From: Vanrija pseudolonga
Lineage: Eukaryota > Basidiomycota > Tremellomycetes > Trichosporonales > Trichosporonaceae
Assembly: GCF_020906515.1 (NCBI RefSeq)
Contig: NC_085851.1
Span: 2,604,001-2,668,000, forward strand
Reading direction: 5' to 3'
DNA: 64,000 nt
Numbering within the stretch: position 1 is the stretch's first letter; every line of letters begins with the position of its first letter. A program made the position numbers and the translations under genes. Below are positions 13,037 through 23,945 of the stretch, piece after piece. The notes under the pieces were generated by a model. The model was not told the DNA's origin. It did not search any database and saw only the letters and a list, made by a program, of their open reading frames with translations.

Positions 13037-14031
13037 ATGGCCGACTCGCTCGTAAATTCCAACGTGAACGTGATCAAGGCCGTGCCGCCGCCGCTGAACG
13101 GCAAAGCGACGGTATATCTCATCCCGGTGGGTCACGCTAGCCTTTCTTTCCGCTATAACCACTGACCGCTTCCTCGCTAGATCTACATCTCGGCCGCGAC
13201 GGCCGCGTCGCCAGAGTTCCATGCAGCCCTGTACCCGACCCTCGAGGCCGGCGCGCCCTTCGCCTCTGCAGAGTTCGGCAAGCCCACCGGCGGCCTCGGC
13301 ATGGTGCAGATGATCCACTTCCACGACTCGGAGTGGGGCGACTTCCACGAGATGCTCATCATCCCCGGCGTGTTCGAGTACCCGGACCCCAAGGTCAAGG
13401 GCGGGGTGGCGCACAACCGGCGCATGACTGCTATTTACACGGACACGCGGAGCGGGTGCTACAACGCGAGGAAGAGTGAGTGGCCCGTGACCCACTCTGA
13501 GGATGCTGCTCACCCTCCGCCGACTGCAACTTCCCGAAACACATGGCGCGGTTCGACTGGAAGGACCACGCTGACGGCACGACGACCATCGCCGTGTTCC
13601 CATACAAGGCTGACCAGAGCACGGACGCCTCGCCGTGGTTCAGCTTCAAGTACACGCCCGGTTGGCTCCCGGGTATCCCGATGACGACGAAGGTGTTCGC
13701 CATGCTCGGCGTCGACCTGACGCTTGTCCAGCCGCCGCTGCCGGAGGGTAAGGGCGTCGGGCCCGTGCCCAAGGTCGGGAGCGAGGAGGTCGACTCTGCA
13801 GCCGGCGGCGAGGCCGGCACCGAGGAGATCGGCACGGATACCTGGGCAAAGGTGCTGCCGTACCAGTACACCCCGAACAGCGTGCTTGGCTGGGGCGACA
13901 CGACGCGTCCCGACGGCACGTTCTTCGCGCCGTTCACCACGTCGGCGAGCACGCTCGCGATCAAGATGACGGACGCGGACGTTGTCTTGCCTGTTGGCGA
14001 GCGCGGGGCGACGCCGGGTAAGAAGGACTAG
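13037..14031 (+). CDS. Acetoacetate-decarboxylase-like fold protein, uncharacterised
   Basis: Three exons: 13037..13126, 13181..13475 and, by protein alignment sense, about 13523..14031, giving about 297 residues. The order of segments (YISAATAASPEFHAALYP, GLGMVQMIHFHDSEWGDFHEMLIIPG, AHNRRMTAIYTDTRSGCYNARK, then NFPKHMARFDWKDH) resembles fungal members of the acetoacetate-decarboxylase-like superfamily, most of which have no proven reaction. I could not identify the Schiff-base lysine with certainty. The second intron is odd. It has a good GTGAGT donor at 13476 and a CTCAC branch site, but there is no AG between 13502 and the conserved NFPKH block. The only arrangement that keeps both flanking blocks in frame uses a CG end at 13522, or implies an altered base there. 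Confidence 0.75.
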
Positions 14032-14204
14032 CGTCGCGGGAGGCTCGCAGTAAACGTGATGTATCGGTTAGTTGTTGATCGGCAGAGGCCAGCTGTGGCA
14101 GAGGGCACGGCGCACGGACGTCGCCACAGACGTCACCACGGCAGCCACTCATCGATGAACCAAGAATGCATCCCAACGGCGCCTCAATCCCTTTACATCC
14201 CCGC

Positions 14205-15069
14205 TCATCCGCGCCCAACGTAAGGCATGCCCAGCGCCCTGTCTCGTCAGCCCAGCCCAGCTCAGGCAGTGCACACTCACAAAATCTCCAGGTGCAGGAC
14301 CTCGACATTACGCGGCAGCGCAGCGAGGTACGCGAGCGTGCGGGCGACCTCGTTGACGTCGAAGAGCGGCTCGACCTTGATGCTCCCGTCGGCCTGGGGC
14401 GTGCCCTTGCCGCTGCCCTGCGAGAGGTCGGTGAGCGCGTTGCCGATGTCGAGCTGTGTCGCGGCGATGTGGTACTTGCGCCCGTCGAGCGACGTCGAGC
14501 GCGTGAGGCCGAGGATGGCGTGCTTGGACACGGTGTACGAGGTCGAGTCGGGGCGCGGGGAGGACGCCGAGATGGACCCGTTGTTCACGATGCGCCCGCC
14601 TTGAGGGCTCTGCTCCTTCATCAGGCGGACAGCAGCGGCAGTGCAGAGCACCGCGCCCATCACGTTGACGTCTAGCGTCTTGCGGAACTTGTCCATGTCC
14701 GAGTCTTCGAGGGCGGAGCCCTTGAGGAGGTTGACGCCGGCGTTCTAGCGAGGCGTCAGCACCCGCCAACCAACGTGCCACACTCACGTTGAAGAGCAGG
14801 TCCAGGCGCCCATACTTCTCCTTGATGACGCCAAACACGCGCTTGACGTCGTCCTCGGAGCTCACGTCGCCGCTGAGCACCTCGATCTTGGTGCCCTCGC
14901 GGCATTGCTCCGCGGTGGCCTTGAGCTCCTCCTCGCGGCGGCCCATGAGGGCGAGGACGAGGGGCTCGGGGTGCTCTGCCGAGGGAAAGGCCTTGGACAG
15001 GCCGACGGCGCACGCGCGGCCGATGCCGGCTGATGCGCCCGTGATGAGGATTACGCGGGAGGCGGCCAT
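14205..15069 (-). CDS. Short-chain dehydrogenase/reductase (SDR family)
   Basis: NAD(P)-dependent oxidoreductase of unknown substrate, about 265 residues in three exons. Start at 15069 (MAASRVILIT). The Rossmann motif is GASAGIGRA (TGxxxGxG type), then LSGDVSSEDDV and RLDLLFN, with the NAG motif split across the first intron. Further on are GGRIVNNGSISAS (catalytic Ser) and YTVSK (catalytic Tyr and Lys). The last intron, near 14220-14276, joins EIL to a short final exon ending MPYVGRG, a tail common in fungal SDRs. The substrate cannot be told from sequence. Divergent from the ABBA-motif gene at 15672. Confidence 0.88.
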
Positions 15070-15671
15070 GGCGATGGTGTGGGGGATATGATGAGGCCCA
15101 CACCCAGTCACCGCTTAAGTAGCCCCGGGATCCCGGTCCTATGACCGTCCCCTCGGTCCGAAGACACGCCGCGCCTCCGCTACGGGGACACGGACATGCC
15201 CGTCACGGAGCAGGGCTTATCAGTGGCCTGCTGGGTAATCACACGCCATTCATCTGACGTAATCCCCCCACGCGGTTGATTTTGATTTCGCCTCCGCTCT
15301 CTGCCTACCGTTGATGTTTGTTTGGGCGGCTTTTTGCTCCCGGCGTCTGCTTGCTGCTTTCGGCTGGCGGCCGGGTCTGCGGAGCAGCGGCAGAGAGAGG
15401 GACGAGGGGCAGAGGGCAGTGATGCTGCAGCGACGGTTGCTCCATCTCCAGCAGCAGCGACGACGCGTTCCGTTCCACCAAGAGTTGGTTGCACGACGAC
15501 AACGACGACCCCGACACGACACCGAGGACCACCGCACGACCCACCCACCACCCAGCCCCAATTCAGCGAGCGACAGCGCCACCATCACATCTCACCCACC
15601 TCCTGACCTGAACCACCCTCGCGCAACCCTATCACCGCCGTCGCTGTCTTCACATCACAACCACACCAACG
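15070..15671. other. Divergent intergenic region, SDR / ABBA-motif gene
   Basis: About 600 bases between outward-facing starts. CA/CCA-rich pyrimidine tracts fill the 200 bases before 15672, which is typical of 5' leaders in this genome. I see no RNA gene or repeat. Confidence 0.6.
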
Positions 15672-16419
15672 ATGCCAGTAACCAAGAAGAAGGGCGCCAT
15701 GTTCGCAATCTATGCCGACAGCCCGCCGCCCGCTGCTGCCGCAGCCCGCGCGAGCTCGGCGCCAAGGTCGCCGACGAAGAAGGTGACGACGTCGTCCAGG
15801 CGCGCGCTGAGCACCCTCGAGCCTACCGCGTCCCGGCGCGCGACCACGACAACGGGTATCAGCGGGGCGGACAAGCCGTCCTCCTCTTCTTCATTGCTCG
15901 GCAAGCCGCTGGCCCTCAAACCTGCCAGCTCGGACGCTAAGAAGCCGCTCTCGAGCAAGCCGCTATCTAGCACCGCCGGCACCCGCAAGCCGCTGTCCAG
16001 CAGCTCCGCCAGCGCCAAGCCGACCTCCCGCACCTCCTCGTCCGCACCAAAGCGCCAGTTCGAGATCTTTGCCGACCCGCCCAGTGCGTCGTCTGCGTCG
16101 TCCTCTGCTGCTGCTACCAACGACCGCCCGCGGCCGCTCGCCAAGCGCCGCGCCGACGCACACGACAAGGAGAACGCCGTCGCGCCCGACTCGCCCAGCG
16201 CGCGCACGCGGTCCAAGGCGCGCGAGGCGGCCGCGCCGGTGCTCAAGAAGAAGACCACGCCCCTCGCGCCGCGCCGCGTGCTCGCCGACGCACCCCTCGC
16301 GGACGTGTCCATCGCTTACGGCGCGGAGGGCGACGAGCCCGAGGGGTTCCGGGACGTCGAGGTGAGTTGCGTCTGTCTGTCAACACGGCCCGTGCTGATG
16401 GTTCTAGCCACGATCGTGA
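15672..16419 (+). CDS. Disordered protein with two ABBA motifs, a KEN box and D-boxes (candidate APC/C regulator or substrate)
   Basis: Two exons, 15672..16361 and 16408..16419, 233 residues; the 46-base intron is phase 0 and the last exon adds only PRS. No folded domain is visible; the chain is Ser/Ala/Lys/Pro-rich. Short motifs stand out. FAIYAD (residues 11-16) and FEIFAD (130-135) both fit the ABBA consensus Fx[ILV][FY]x[DE] that binds the WD40 face of Cdc20/Cdh1. DKENAV places a KEN box at 166-168. RRALSTL (43-49) and RRVLADAPL near 213 fit D-box patterns. This set is known from Acm1, BubR1 and cyclin A, and partly from securin. The inference is a cell-cycle-degraded APC/C inhibitor or substrate. 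A securin identity is possible but no separase-binding segment is recognisable. Motif-only evidence; no homologue is claimed. Confidence 0.75.
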
Positions 16420-16735
16420 TCGCCAGACGCCGACGACGACGACCACCGCCGCTAGCCACTGTACCCTTGTCACTCACCTTGTCACCACTATGCGTAACTA
16501 CGCCTACGCACGCCACTGTCTCTTGGACACTGTCGCTCGCTCCCCGGGACACTACTGCCCGCTACCCGCCATCACCTTGTCGACGACCGGCCTACCCACC
16601 CCATACCTAATATACCCACCACCAAAACCACAGCAGCAGACGCCAACCTATAACTCCGGCCCTATTGTATATACGTCTTGCATGCTTAGTGATAGCAGAT
16701 TAGGCCTACGCCAATGTACAGGTGAAGAAACAAGA
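16420..16735. other. Convergent intergenic region
   Basis: About 316 bases between two 3' ends (ABBA-motif gene and 5-phosphatase). CA- and ACC-rich, falling in GC toward 16690. Probably both 3' UTRs; nothing else seen. Confidence 0.6.
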
Positions 16736-19700
16736 TTATGAGTCTACGAACACGGCAGCGGAGAAAATGGCCGGGCGGTGGTCGCTGCGGCCTTCGAGTT
16801 TGCGCATACTGAGTGTGTTAGCTGGCTCCATCACATGCGGCTGCGCGCGTCCCCCACTCACCCAGCATCATCAATAGTACCATAGTGCAGCACCTCGACC
16901 TCGCCAACGAGGTGCCGCCGCTGCCCGTGGTCTTCCTCTGGTGCCGCCGGCTCCGGCGCAGCGTGGAAGATGGACGCGCGCGAGTGGAACCGGCCCGGCA
17001 GTTCGCGCAGGAACCGCGCGAATGTGTTGAATGGCGCCGCCTCGCGCCCCTTTTGCGAGTCGTACAGGCTGTGGCCCGTCGACCGTGTCTTCTGCAGCGG
17101 GAACGTCGGGGGCGGCTTTAGATCCGTCACTGGCGTTGGGTCGGCAGACTTTCGGCGCGGACCAGTGAGCGAGAGCGACGAGCGGCGCGAGGACGGTGAG
17201 GCCGGGAACGCGCCGGTGCTCGCTCTTCTTGGGGATGTGGGGCGGGCAGCTGTACTCGGGAGCGCGGGATGGGAGGCCGCAGGCGCCGCGGGCAGCGCAA
17301 TGGTAACGCGCGCACTGCTTTGGCTGTCGAGCGTGTCGGACCGCGGGAGGCCGAGCCCTTCAGGCCGTGGAGGCGCCTCTGGCCTCGGCGCCGGCGCACC
17401 AGCGTTCCCATCAAATGTGACGCTGCGCGAGCGGCTCGGCTTCGGAAGCGGCGACGACTCGATGATGCCGCTGATGTTGCTTGTCACGGACGATTCACGG
17501 CGCCGCCGGCTAGGCGAGTCCGGTGTTACCATGCTCAGCTTGCGCCGCAGCGACTGGGTCGGCGACGCGCTGAGGGACGACGTGGCCGAGAATGGGCTAT
17601 CGGGCGAGAAGGAGATTGGTGCTCCCGATGCGGAGCCATTCGCGTGTGGGATGTCGATCGCGCCAGACCGCAGCATTTGCGATGCCGGAGGCCCATCAAA
17701 GGTCCCGACAGACCGCCGCCGCACGAGGTTGGAGAGCGCATGACCTATCCTGGAAAAGCCGCTACGTGTCTCTGTCCGCGTGAGCCCTAGATCATACTCG
17801 TCGGGAATGATCTGCGACTTCCAGAGCACACGATCACACCACGACGGAATACGCTGCTTCTTGCTTGTGTCGTACACACCGACGCGGTTATCCACCGTGT
17901 CGTCAAAGTCGTCGTCCTCGACAGCCTCGTCGTCCTTGATCGTCCGGCCGGACACGGTGCGCCGGAGCATCGTCAACCGTCTACCACCAAGCGCGCGCGG
18001 AGGCGAGCTGAGGAGCTTTGCCGAGGCGTTGGACGCTGTGCGTCGGTGGTGTCCACCGCCTTCGCCAGCACTTGCCGCTCCGGCCGACGGGTATCCGTCT
18101 TCACTGGAAACCGCGGACTGAGCATCCTCAGAAATCGCCAGTGAGCGGAACGACGACAACGATGCTCTCCGATCAGGGTTAAACGCCGGGTTGGGCGAGA
18201 GTGCGCGTTGCTTCCGCGGTGGTGTTGGCCGGCCGATGCCCAGCAAGCCGAGCATCTGCTTGCCCTTCTCCTTGATGAAGCTCGGCTTGCGGCGGTGGCC
18301 TTCTGCCGGTGACGCCCTGGAGGACATGTGCGAAAAGGACGACGCAACAGACTGCGACAAGCCATCCTGTGTGAAGCCTTCCGTTGATTCCGGGCCATCG
18401 TAGTAGCTCGACCTCGATGTCACAGAGTGCCAATCTGGCGGGGCCTCAGGAAGATCCGGTGACGTCGGGATAGGGGACATCTGTGTGGGGAACATGTCGG
18501 CAATGTTCTGCGTTGGAGACTCCTGGGCGGCATTGTGCGATGGTGACTCTTCCGGGACCTCAATAACAGGGCCGACCCGTCCATCGCTATCATGTTCGTG
18601 CTCGTGATCGCCTTCGGGCACAAACTCGAGCGCACCGCCGGGTCTCACCGAGTCCATGGACTGTCTCTCCGTCCGGTCGCCCTTGCGTTTCCGAATACTC
18701 CTCCGCATCTCTCTGTTCGTCGCGCGCACAGACTTCCACACGTCGTACTTGAACGTGGGCATGAAATCGATCGGCGCCTCGTGGAACCCGGGCAATGGCG
18801 TCGTCCTGGGATCCTCCATGGCCTTCTTCAGCTGGTCGAACATGAGCGCGTCATTGTATCTCTTCTGCTCGAGCAGCCACTTGGCATGCAGCAAGCTAAT
18901 GTCGACTCGGAAGTTGAGATCGCCGCACCAGAAGACCGTGTCGAAGCGATCAGTGATATCGTCGAGCTGCGCGCGTGGATCTTCCGGTGGCAGGAAGCAG
19001 TCGAGGTTGAGCTCCGACTTGATCTTCTGGATGTTGTCGAGCCGGGCCTGGTTCCGATCTGTGTGAGCTGCCAGATGTGCGTTGACAAACATCAGGCGGT
19101 GGCCGCCGAGGTTGAGGCTGATGCCGCTGGTGGGTCAGATTGTGCAGTCAATCAACACCCACATTCCACCCTTGTTGCCAAAGCGGCCGCCTGCCAGACC
19201 CGTGGTCACGTAGTCCTTGTCCACGCCTTGCACGAGGTGCTCGCAGCCCTTGAAGACAAAAACAGAGAGGTAGAGGCCCAGTAATCGCTCCTTCGCGACG
19301 TTGACGTACGGCCCGGCGCCAGGCTGACGGAAGACCTGGAACTGCTCGTGCGGGCGCTCAATTTGTCGTTCGAGTGCCTTGTCCGAGGGCGAGCGGGTGA
19401 CAAGCCAGTCCCCGGATTTGGCAGCCAAGTGGCGCGGTAGCTCAGTGATACTCGGCGGAGACAGGAGACCGTTATCCCCGTCTGCTGACTGGCCTAAGCG
19501 ACCTTGAGGGATCTTGAACGGGAACGAGGACGCCAAGCTGCCGGACTTGAAGGATGACGAGATGGGGATCGAGCTGCCCAGCCCAGACTTGATAGACGAC
19601 GAGCGGTTGATCCCTGTCGATCCCGACGACGGAATGGCGATGGCCACCGGCGCCGTAGCAGCCACGGACTCGAGCGGCGTCTCGGCTGCTGGCGACGCGT

Positions 19701-20840
19701 CCGACATGGGCGAAGGATAAGGCGGGGCGCCGATCGGCGTTGCCGGCGGCACGGGCGTCGGCCTCGGCGTCGTGTCACTATCCGCCGAATACCCAGTTCC
19801 ATGTAACGGCGACGGATGGATAGGGTGGTGGTCCGGGTTAGTACGGTGCAATTGCGGAGGGCCAGCAGTCAACCACTCTGCGGTGTCAGCGAGTCCCGAC
19901 CCACCACCCACCTTCCAGCATTGCGCTCCAGCCCTTGGCACCCTGTTGCCCCCGATGGTGGCCGTACGGCGCGTGCAGCGACGACGGCGTGAGCGGCGGC
20001 GAGGAGGTACCGCCCTGTGTCGTGTCGTCGACGCACACTGGTGGCGGGGGGAGCTCGTCTGCTGGCGTGCGCGCCGCTCCAGAATCAGTGGACTGGCCTT
20101 CCTTGACCGTCTCGAGCGTCGTCTTGGCGGAGCCGTTTGCCTTCTTATCTTTGGCGTTGAGCGCCTCCTTGAACGCCTTGTCCTCCCTCTCCTTCTCTTT
20201 CGCGTGTGGCTTGCCATCTTTATGCTTCTGAGTATCCGACTTTTGCAGGCCAGCACCCTTGAACACGCCGCCGCCGAGTCCGCGGGGCACGCCGCTCGGC
20301 GTGGGACACTCCTGCGCGGCGAACACCACGATATGGTACGGGTGCTTGTTCTCGAGCGGGAGGCGCGGCACGCCGACCGTTTCTGGTGGCGGCTCGTAGG
20401 GCGGCACGTCGCCAAGAAGCACCGCAAGGTCACCTTTTGGCTTGCCGTCAGCTTATCCACGCGCATGACTAACTCACCAGTGCGTCGCCCATATTCCACG
20501 TCACGACGAGGACCTTGAGCCCGACGCGGTCCTCGATCGGCCCTGGTTCGCCGATGGGGAATTCATCGTCGCTTGCGATAGGGCTCTCGGGCAGCTCATG
20601 CGACTGGTGCGCAAACTCTGGCCCCTCAGCGTGGTGGAAGAGCGCGCTCAGCCGTCTGAGGACCCTCTTCCCGCCGTCGGCGGAGCCAGTCGAGCCGCTG
20701 ACGAAGCTCACATTCGCGCTCGGCGACGGGTTTGGGGCAGACGGGCTCGTCGCTCCGGGTGGCACGAGCGTCGTGAGCGTTGGCCGCGCCCGCGGTGGCG
20801 TGACGAACGCCGCGTCGTCCAGCCTATCTGTCGTGCTCAT
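16736..20840 (-). CDS. Inositol polyphosphate 5-phosphatase with large disordered insertions
   Basis: Removes the 5-phosphate from phosphoinositides or soluble inositol phosphates. Start 20840 (MSTTDRLDDAAFV), stop at 16736-16738; about 1,300 residues. The IPPc catalytic motifs occur in order: VVTWNMGD (near 20490), VFAAQECPT (near 20310), GGRFGNKGG (near 19170), FVNAHLAAH (near 19080), FWCGDLNFRVD (near 18930), PSWCDRVLW (near 17840) and SDHRPAIF (near 16780). The last is completed across a 3' intron (GTGAGT donor near 16860). Three long Ser/Pro/Arg-rich inserts sit between motifs, roughly 330, 265 and 340 residues, so a domain of about 350 residues is spread over more than 1,200. No Sac1, PH, C2 or membrane segment is seen. 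This is not a synaptojanin. All catalytic residues appear intact. Confidence 0.9.
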
Positions 20841-21169
20841 AGCTAGTGAGCTAGCGGTCCCCGAGGGGGCACGTCGACATCTACACCTTGGTCTGGGGAT
20901 GGGAGCTGGCTTGTGTGCGATGCGGTAAGTTCTGGTGCTGGCGTGGGCCTTGAATGCGATGGCGTGGTGTAGAGTTTAACTGGTGAGAAGTAACAGTCGC
21001 GGTCAATGTTGGGTTCTGGCCGAGGATGGGGTGGGTGGTGGTTCAATGTGCCTGCCGAGAGTGCCTCCACTTGCCCCCACCCGCTCCACTGGCTTTGGTG
21101 ACGACAGAAGAAAGGCACAACCCGCAATTCATGCTTCACGTTTCACCTTGTCCATTGCAAGCAACAACA
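20841..21169. other. Divergent intergenic region, 5-phosphatase / PIG-Y
   Basis: About 330 bases between outward-facing starts, containing both promoters. An in-frame upstream ATG for the PIG-Y gene lies at 21131. No repeats or RNA genes seen. Confidence 0.55.
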
Positions 21170-21519
21170 ATGGAAACGCACAAAAGCCCATACGTGCAGC
21201 CCACCCTCGAGGGCGCGACGACGTCAAGCCTGTCCACGACGCGGATGTACGCCCTATCAGTCGGGTGTGCCGTGGGCGGCAGTCTCGCGGCCCTCCTCGC
21301 GCTGTCGTACCTCGTCTGTCCGGTACGTGGCTGGCCCGTCCCCGCCGACGACCCGTTCACTTACACCACACCACACAACAGCTCGACGTCGGCCTCCCCG
21401 TCGTTGACCAACTGTGCACAGATACACACTACAAGTACCTCGTCCCGCTGCTCGTTCCCGTCACGGCGTGGTTCGCGATCGCAAACTGGGTCGGGTGGCA
21501 GTACTTTCGGCACGCGTAG
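21170..21519 (+). CDS. PIG-Y-like subunit of GPI N-acetylglucosaminyltransferase
   Basis: A 96-residue membrane protein in two exons, 21170..21322 and 21382..21519 (GTACGT donor, CAG acceptor, phase 0). Two hydrophobic spans are visible: residues about 26-50 (MYALSVGCAVGGSLAALLAL) and the C-terminal YLVPLLVPVTAWFAIANWVG followed by WQYFRHA. The C-terminal pattern (two-Tyr start, LLxPxT, W-x-G, FRH end) matches human PIGY, which ends LFRHN, and the size and two-span layout agree. PIG-Y is an accessory subunit of the ER complex that makes GlcNAc-PI, the first step of GPI synthesis. An in-frame upstream ATG at 21131 would add 13 residues; 21170 was chosen for its better context. Confidence 0.75.
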
Positions 21520-21887
21520 GACCGACACACGCGACTGCACGCTGCACGGTACCCCCATGTCCCCACGACGTGGCCGGGGCGCTTGGATGCCAAAGTATAT
21601 TGCTTTCGCCCTCCGATCGGGCGACCAGCAGCGGCCAATCCAACGTTCGCAATGGTTCAGCGACACAATGTCCGGCGTCTTTGCTGGAGGACGAAGCCGG
21701 ATAACAACAAGCTGTAACAACCGCGGCCTGCCTGGCCTTTCAACAATGTGCAACCAGTATGTTCACTTCGCCAGCACACAAAGCGCACCCACACGCCCAC
21801 CCACACCCACCACGCCTCACCCACACGCCCACCCACACCCACCACGCCTCATCAATCAGGCTATGCATCAAGTAACAACAAAAAGAT
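21520..21887. other. Convergent intergenic region, PIG-Y / eIF3d
   Basis: About 370 bases holding both 3' UTRs. It carries the 32-base tandem repeat listed separately; nothing else is seen. Confidence 0.6.
21788..21851. repeat. Perfect 32-base tandem duplication
   Basis: Two identical head-to-tail copies, 21788..21819 and 21820..21851, of a C/A-rich unit beginning CCCACACGCCCACCC. It lies just beyond the stop of eIF3d, so it is probably transcribed in that gene's 3' UTR as a G/T-rich repeat. Confidence 0.9.
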
Positions 21888-23611
21888 CTACTCCTCCTCC
21901 TCCTCCTCGTCAATGGCCTCAAACGCGTCCTCGGGGACCTTGTAGAGGCGGATGATAGGGTGGTTGGGGTCCTTGACAAGGATGTACTTGCCCTCGGGCT
22001 GCTTGAGGGCAATGTCGGCAATGGTGCGGACAATACCCCAGCCGTTGGCGAGCGAGACGTTCATCTGGCGGGCAAACTCGACGGGCTTGTACGACTGGGT
22101 GCCGACGATAACGTGGCGCTGAGCGTCGCGGGGGTTGGCACGCGAGATGTAGCCCATCTTCATGGCCTCGGCACCAGCAAGGTACGACTGGACAGCCCAG
22201 CGGGCGAGCTTGGCCGAGTTGTTCTTCATCTCGTTGGCAACAATGGCACCCTTCTGGGTGTCGAGGTTCTTGCGCCAGTCGAGGACCTTGGCGCCCTGGG
22301 CACGCGAGTCGTACTCGTTGAGAGCCTTGACGGTGATGAGGTGGTCCCTCTTTCCGACGTACGCGTCGACCTCGGTACGGACAATGATGTTGAGGTCCTC
22401 CTCCTCGTTGACCGAGAGGTCGAACTTGCGGTAGCGGTAGAGGGTCGAGGCAAGGGGCTCGCTCTCCTCCTCGGGCGAGTAGAAGGGGTTGGGGCGAGGG
22501 GTGTAGGCCTTGGACTTGGCCTCGATGACCTGGGACGAGAAGTTCTGGTTGATGTAGGTAGCCTCGAGCGAGAGCGACGAAGCCGAGTTGAGGTTGTTGT
22601 CGCCGTCGGCGTCGGGGGGAGGGTCGGCAGCGTTCTCGTTGACGGTGAGGAACTCGAAGGGTCCACCCTCGCGCTTGTCGAGGAAGAGCTGGTCGCCACG
22701 GCGGTCGAGGACAATGTCCCACGAGTTGACCGAGCGGGGCGTGCACATGAGCACAGCGAGGATCGAGTCGGTAGCAAAGATCTGGGCCTCCTTCTTGTCG
22801 GCGTACTGGTGGATGATGGGGTCGTCGCTTGTCGTCGTGTTGTACCTGACGCGGTCGAGGATCTCGAGGGGCTTCTCGTTGCGGGTGTTGATGCGGTCGA
22901 ATGTACGGTCGTACGCCTGGAGGGTTCCGTACGACGAGAGCTCCTCGGGGGTGTCGACGCCGAGGTTGAGCTTGTTGAGGCGCGAGAACTCGATCTCCTC
23001 GAGCTGCTGCCAGTCGGCGCCGATTGTGACCGACGAGTCACGGGTGCGCTGGGGCTTGTCGTAGCCGCCGTAGCCACCGCGTCCGCCGCCACGACCACGC
23101 TGAGCAAAGCCGCCGCGGCCGGTGGGGGCAGCCAGGCGTCCACCGCGGCCGGCAGTGGGGCGCGCAGGCTGGACACCACGGGTCGCGCGTCCACGGGCAC
23201 CGCCGCGTCCACGGCCGGCGGCGCGGCTGCTGCTGTCAACGAGCGAGAAGCTCTTCTCGTCCTCGTCGTGCACGTAGCCGAACGCGTTCACCTCGGAAGC
23301 GCCGTACGCCTCGCGACCGGGGCGGCGGTTGGCCGACACGGAGAAGGCCTGGCGGCCGCCACGGGCGTTGGAGGAAGCGGCGCCCTCGGCAGCGGGGTCA
23401 TGCCAGTCGGCGATGCGGGTGATCTTGTCCGACTTGGAGAAGGGGGCGTAAGGGATGCTAGTGGGTGGTTAGTGTCTCCGACTTTTTTTGTTGTTCGTGT
23501 GACGACGAGGGGTGCTCACTCCTTGAACTGGGCGGGGATGGTGCTGGTGCTAGGGCCCCAGGAGCCGTCCTCGTTGTCGTGGATCACCGGCAGGACAAAG
23601 TCGAGTGCCAT
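21888..23611 (-). CDS. Translation initiation factor eIF3 subunit D
   Basis: Cap-binding subunit of the 13-subunit eIF3 complex. Two exons; one intron near 23460-23517 splits the N-terminus. Start 23611 (MALDFVLPVIHDNEDGSWGPS), then IPYAPFSKSDKITRIADWHD, both typical eIF3d N-terminal signatures. An RGG-rich stretch (bases about 23060-23240) precedes the cap-binding cup domain (DWQQLEEIEFSRLNKLNL, EKPLEILDRVRYNTTTSDDP, IFATDSILAVLMC, RSVNSWDIVLDRRGDQLF, INQNFSSQVI). The C-terminus (LNEYDSRAQGAKVLDWRKNL, LARWAVQSYLAGAEAMKMGYISR, YKPVEFARQMN, GWGIVRTIADI) is well conserved and ends in an acidic Glu tail. About 560 residues. Divergent with WDR75, so two ribosome-related genes share an upstream region of 334 bases. 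Confidence 0.96.
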
Positions 23612-23945
23612 TTTGAGAGTGTTTATGGAGGAGATAGGAGTCGAGATTGTCTAGTCTTGCGATGGCCACCTCGTCGCCGTCGCAGCGAGCACCCAGCAGG
23701 CAGCAGCACGTCCACCACACTGTCGACCAAGACGCACAAAGGGATCGCGAAACTGCAAAATGTGCCACGTGGAAATACTTAACCAAGTAACCCAGATAAA
23801 AGTTCCCTCTGCGTGTCATTATTTACTCAGCCCACCCCTTTAAATTTCTATCCTCGCCCCGCTTTCCGTTGCCATAATTTTGCCCAACCTCGCCCTTCTA
23901 GCTGCCTATAAGATTCGACTTCTCTTTCACAAACTTCACCCAGAA
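23612..23945. promoter_or_regulatory. Shared upstream region of eIF3d and WDR75
   Basis: 334 bases between two outward-facing starts. AT content rises near 23760-23930, with a TTTAAATTT stretch near 23842 and CCTATAAGA near 23905, about 40 bases before the WDR75 ATG. These could be core promoter parts; no canonical PAC or RRPE element was found. Confidence 0.45.

Noticed and set aside
16362-16600. Read-through extension of the ABBA-motif gene
   Set aside because: The extension becomes Arg/Pro/Thr low-complexity; a GTGAGT donor and CTAG acceptor give a compact end at 16419.
21960-23654. Plus-strand frame of about 560 codons opposite eIF3d
   Set aside because: Antisense shadow of a well-conserved gene; Val/Gly/Glu-rich as expected from its codon bias.
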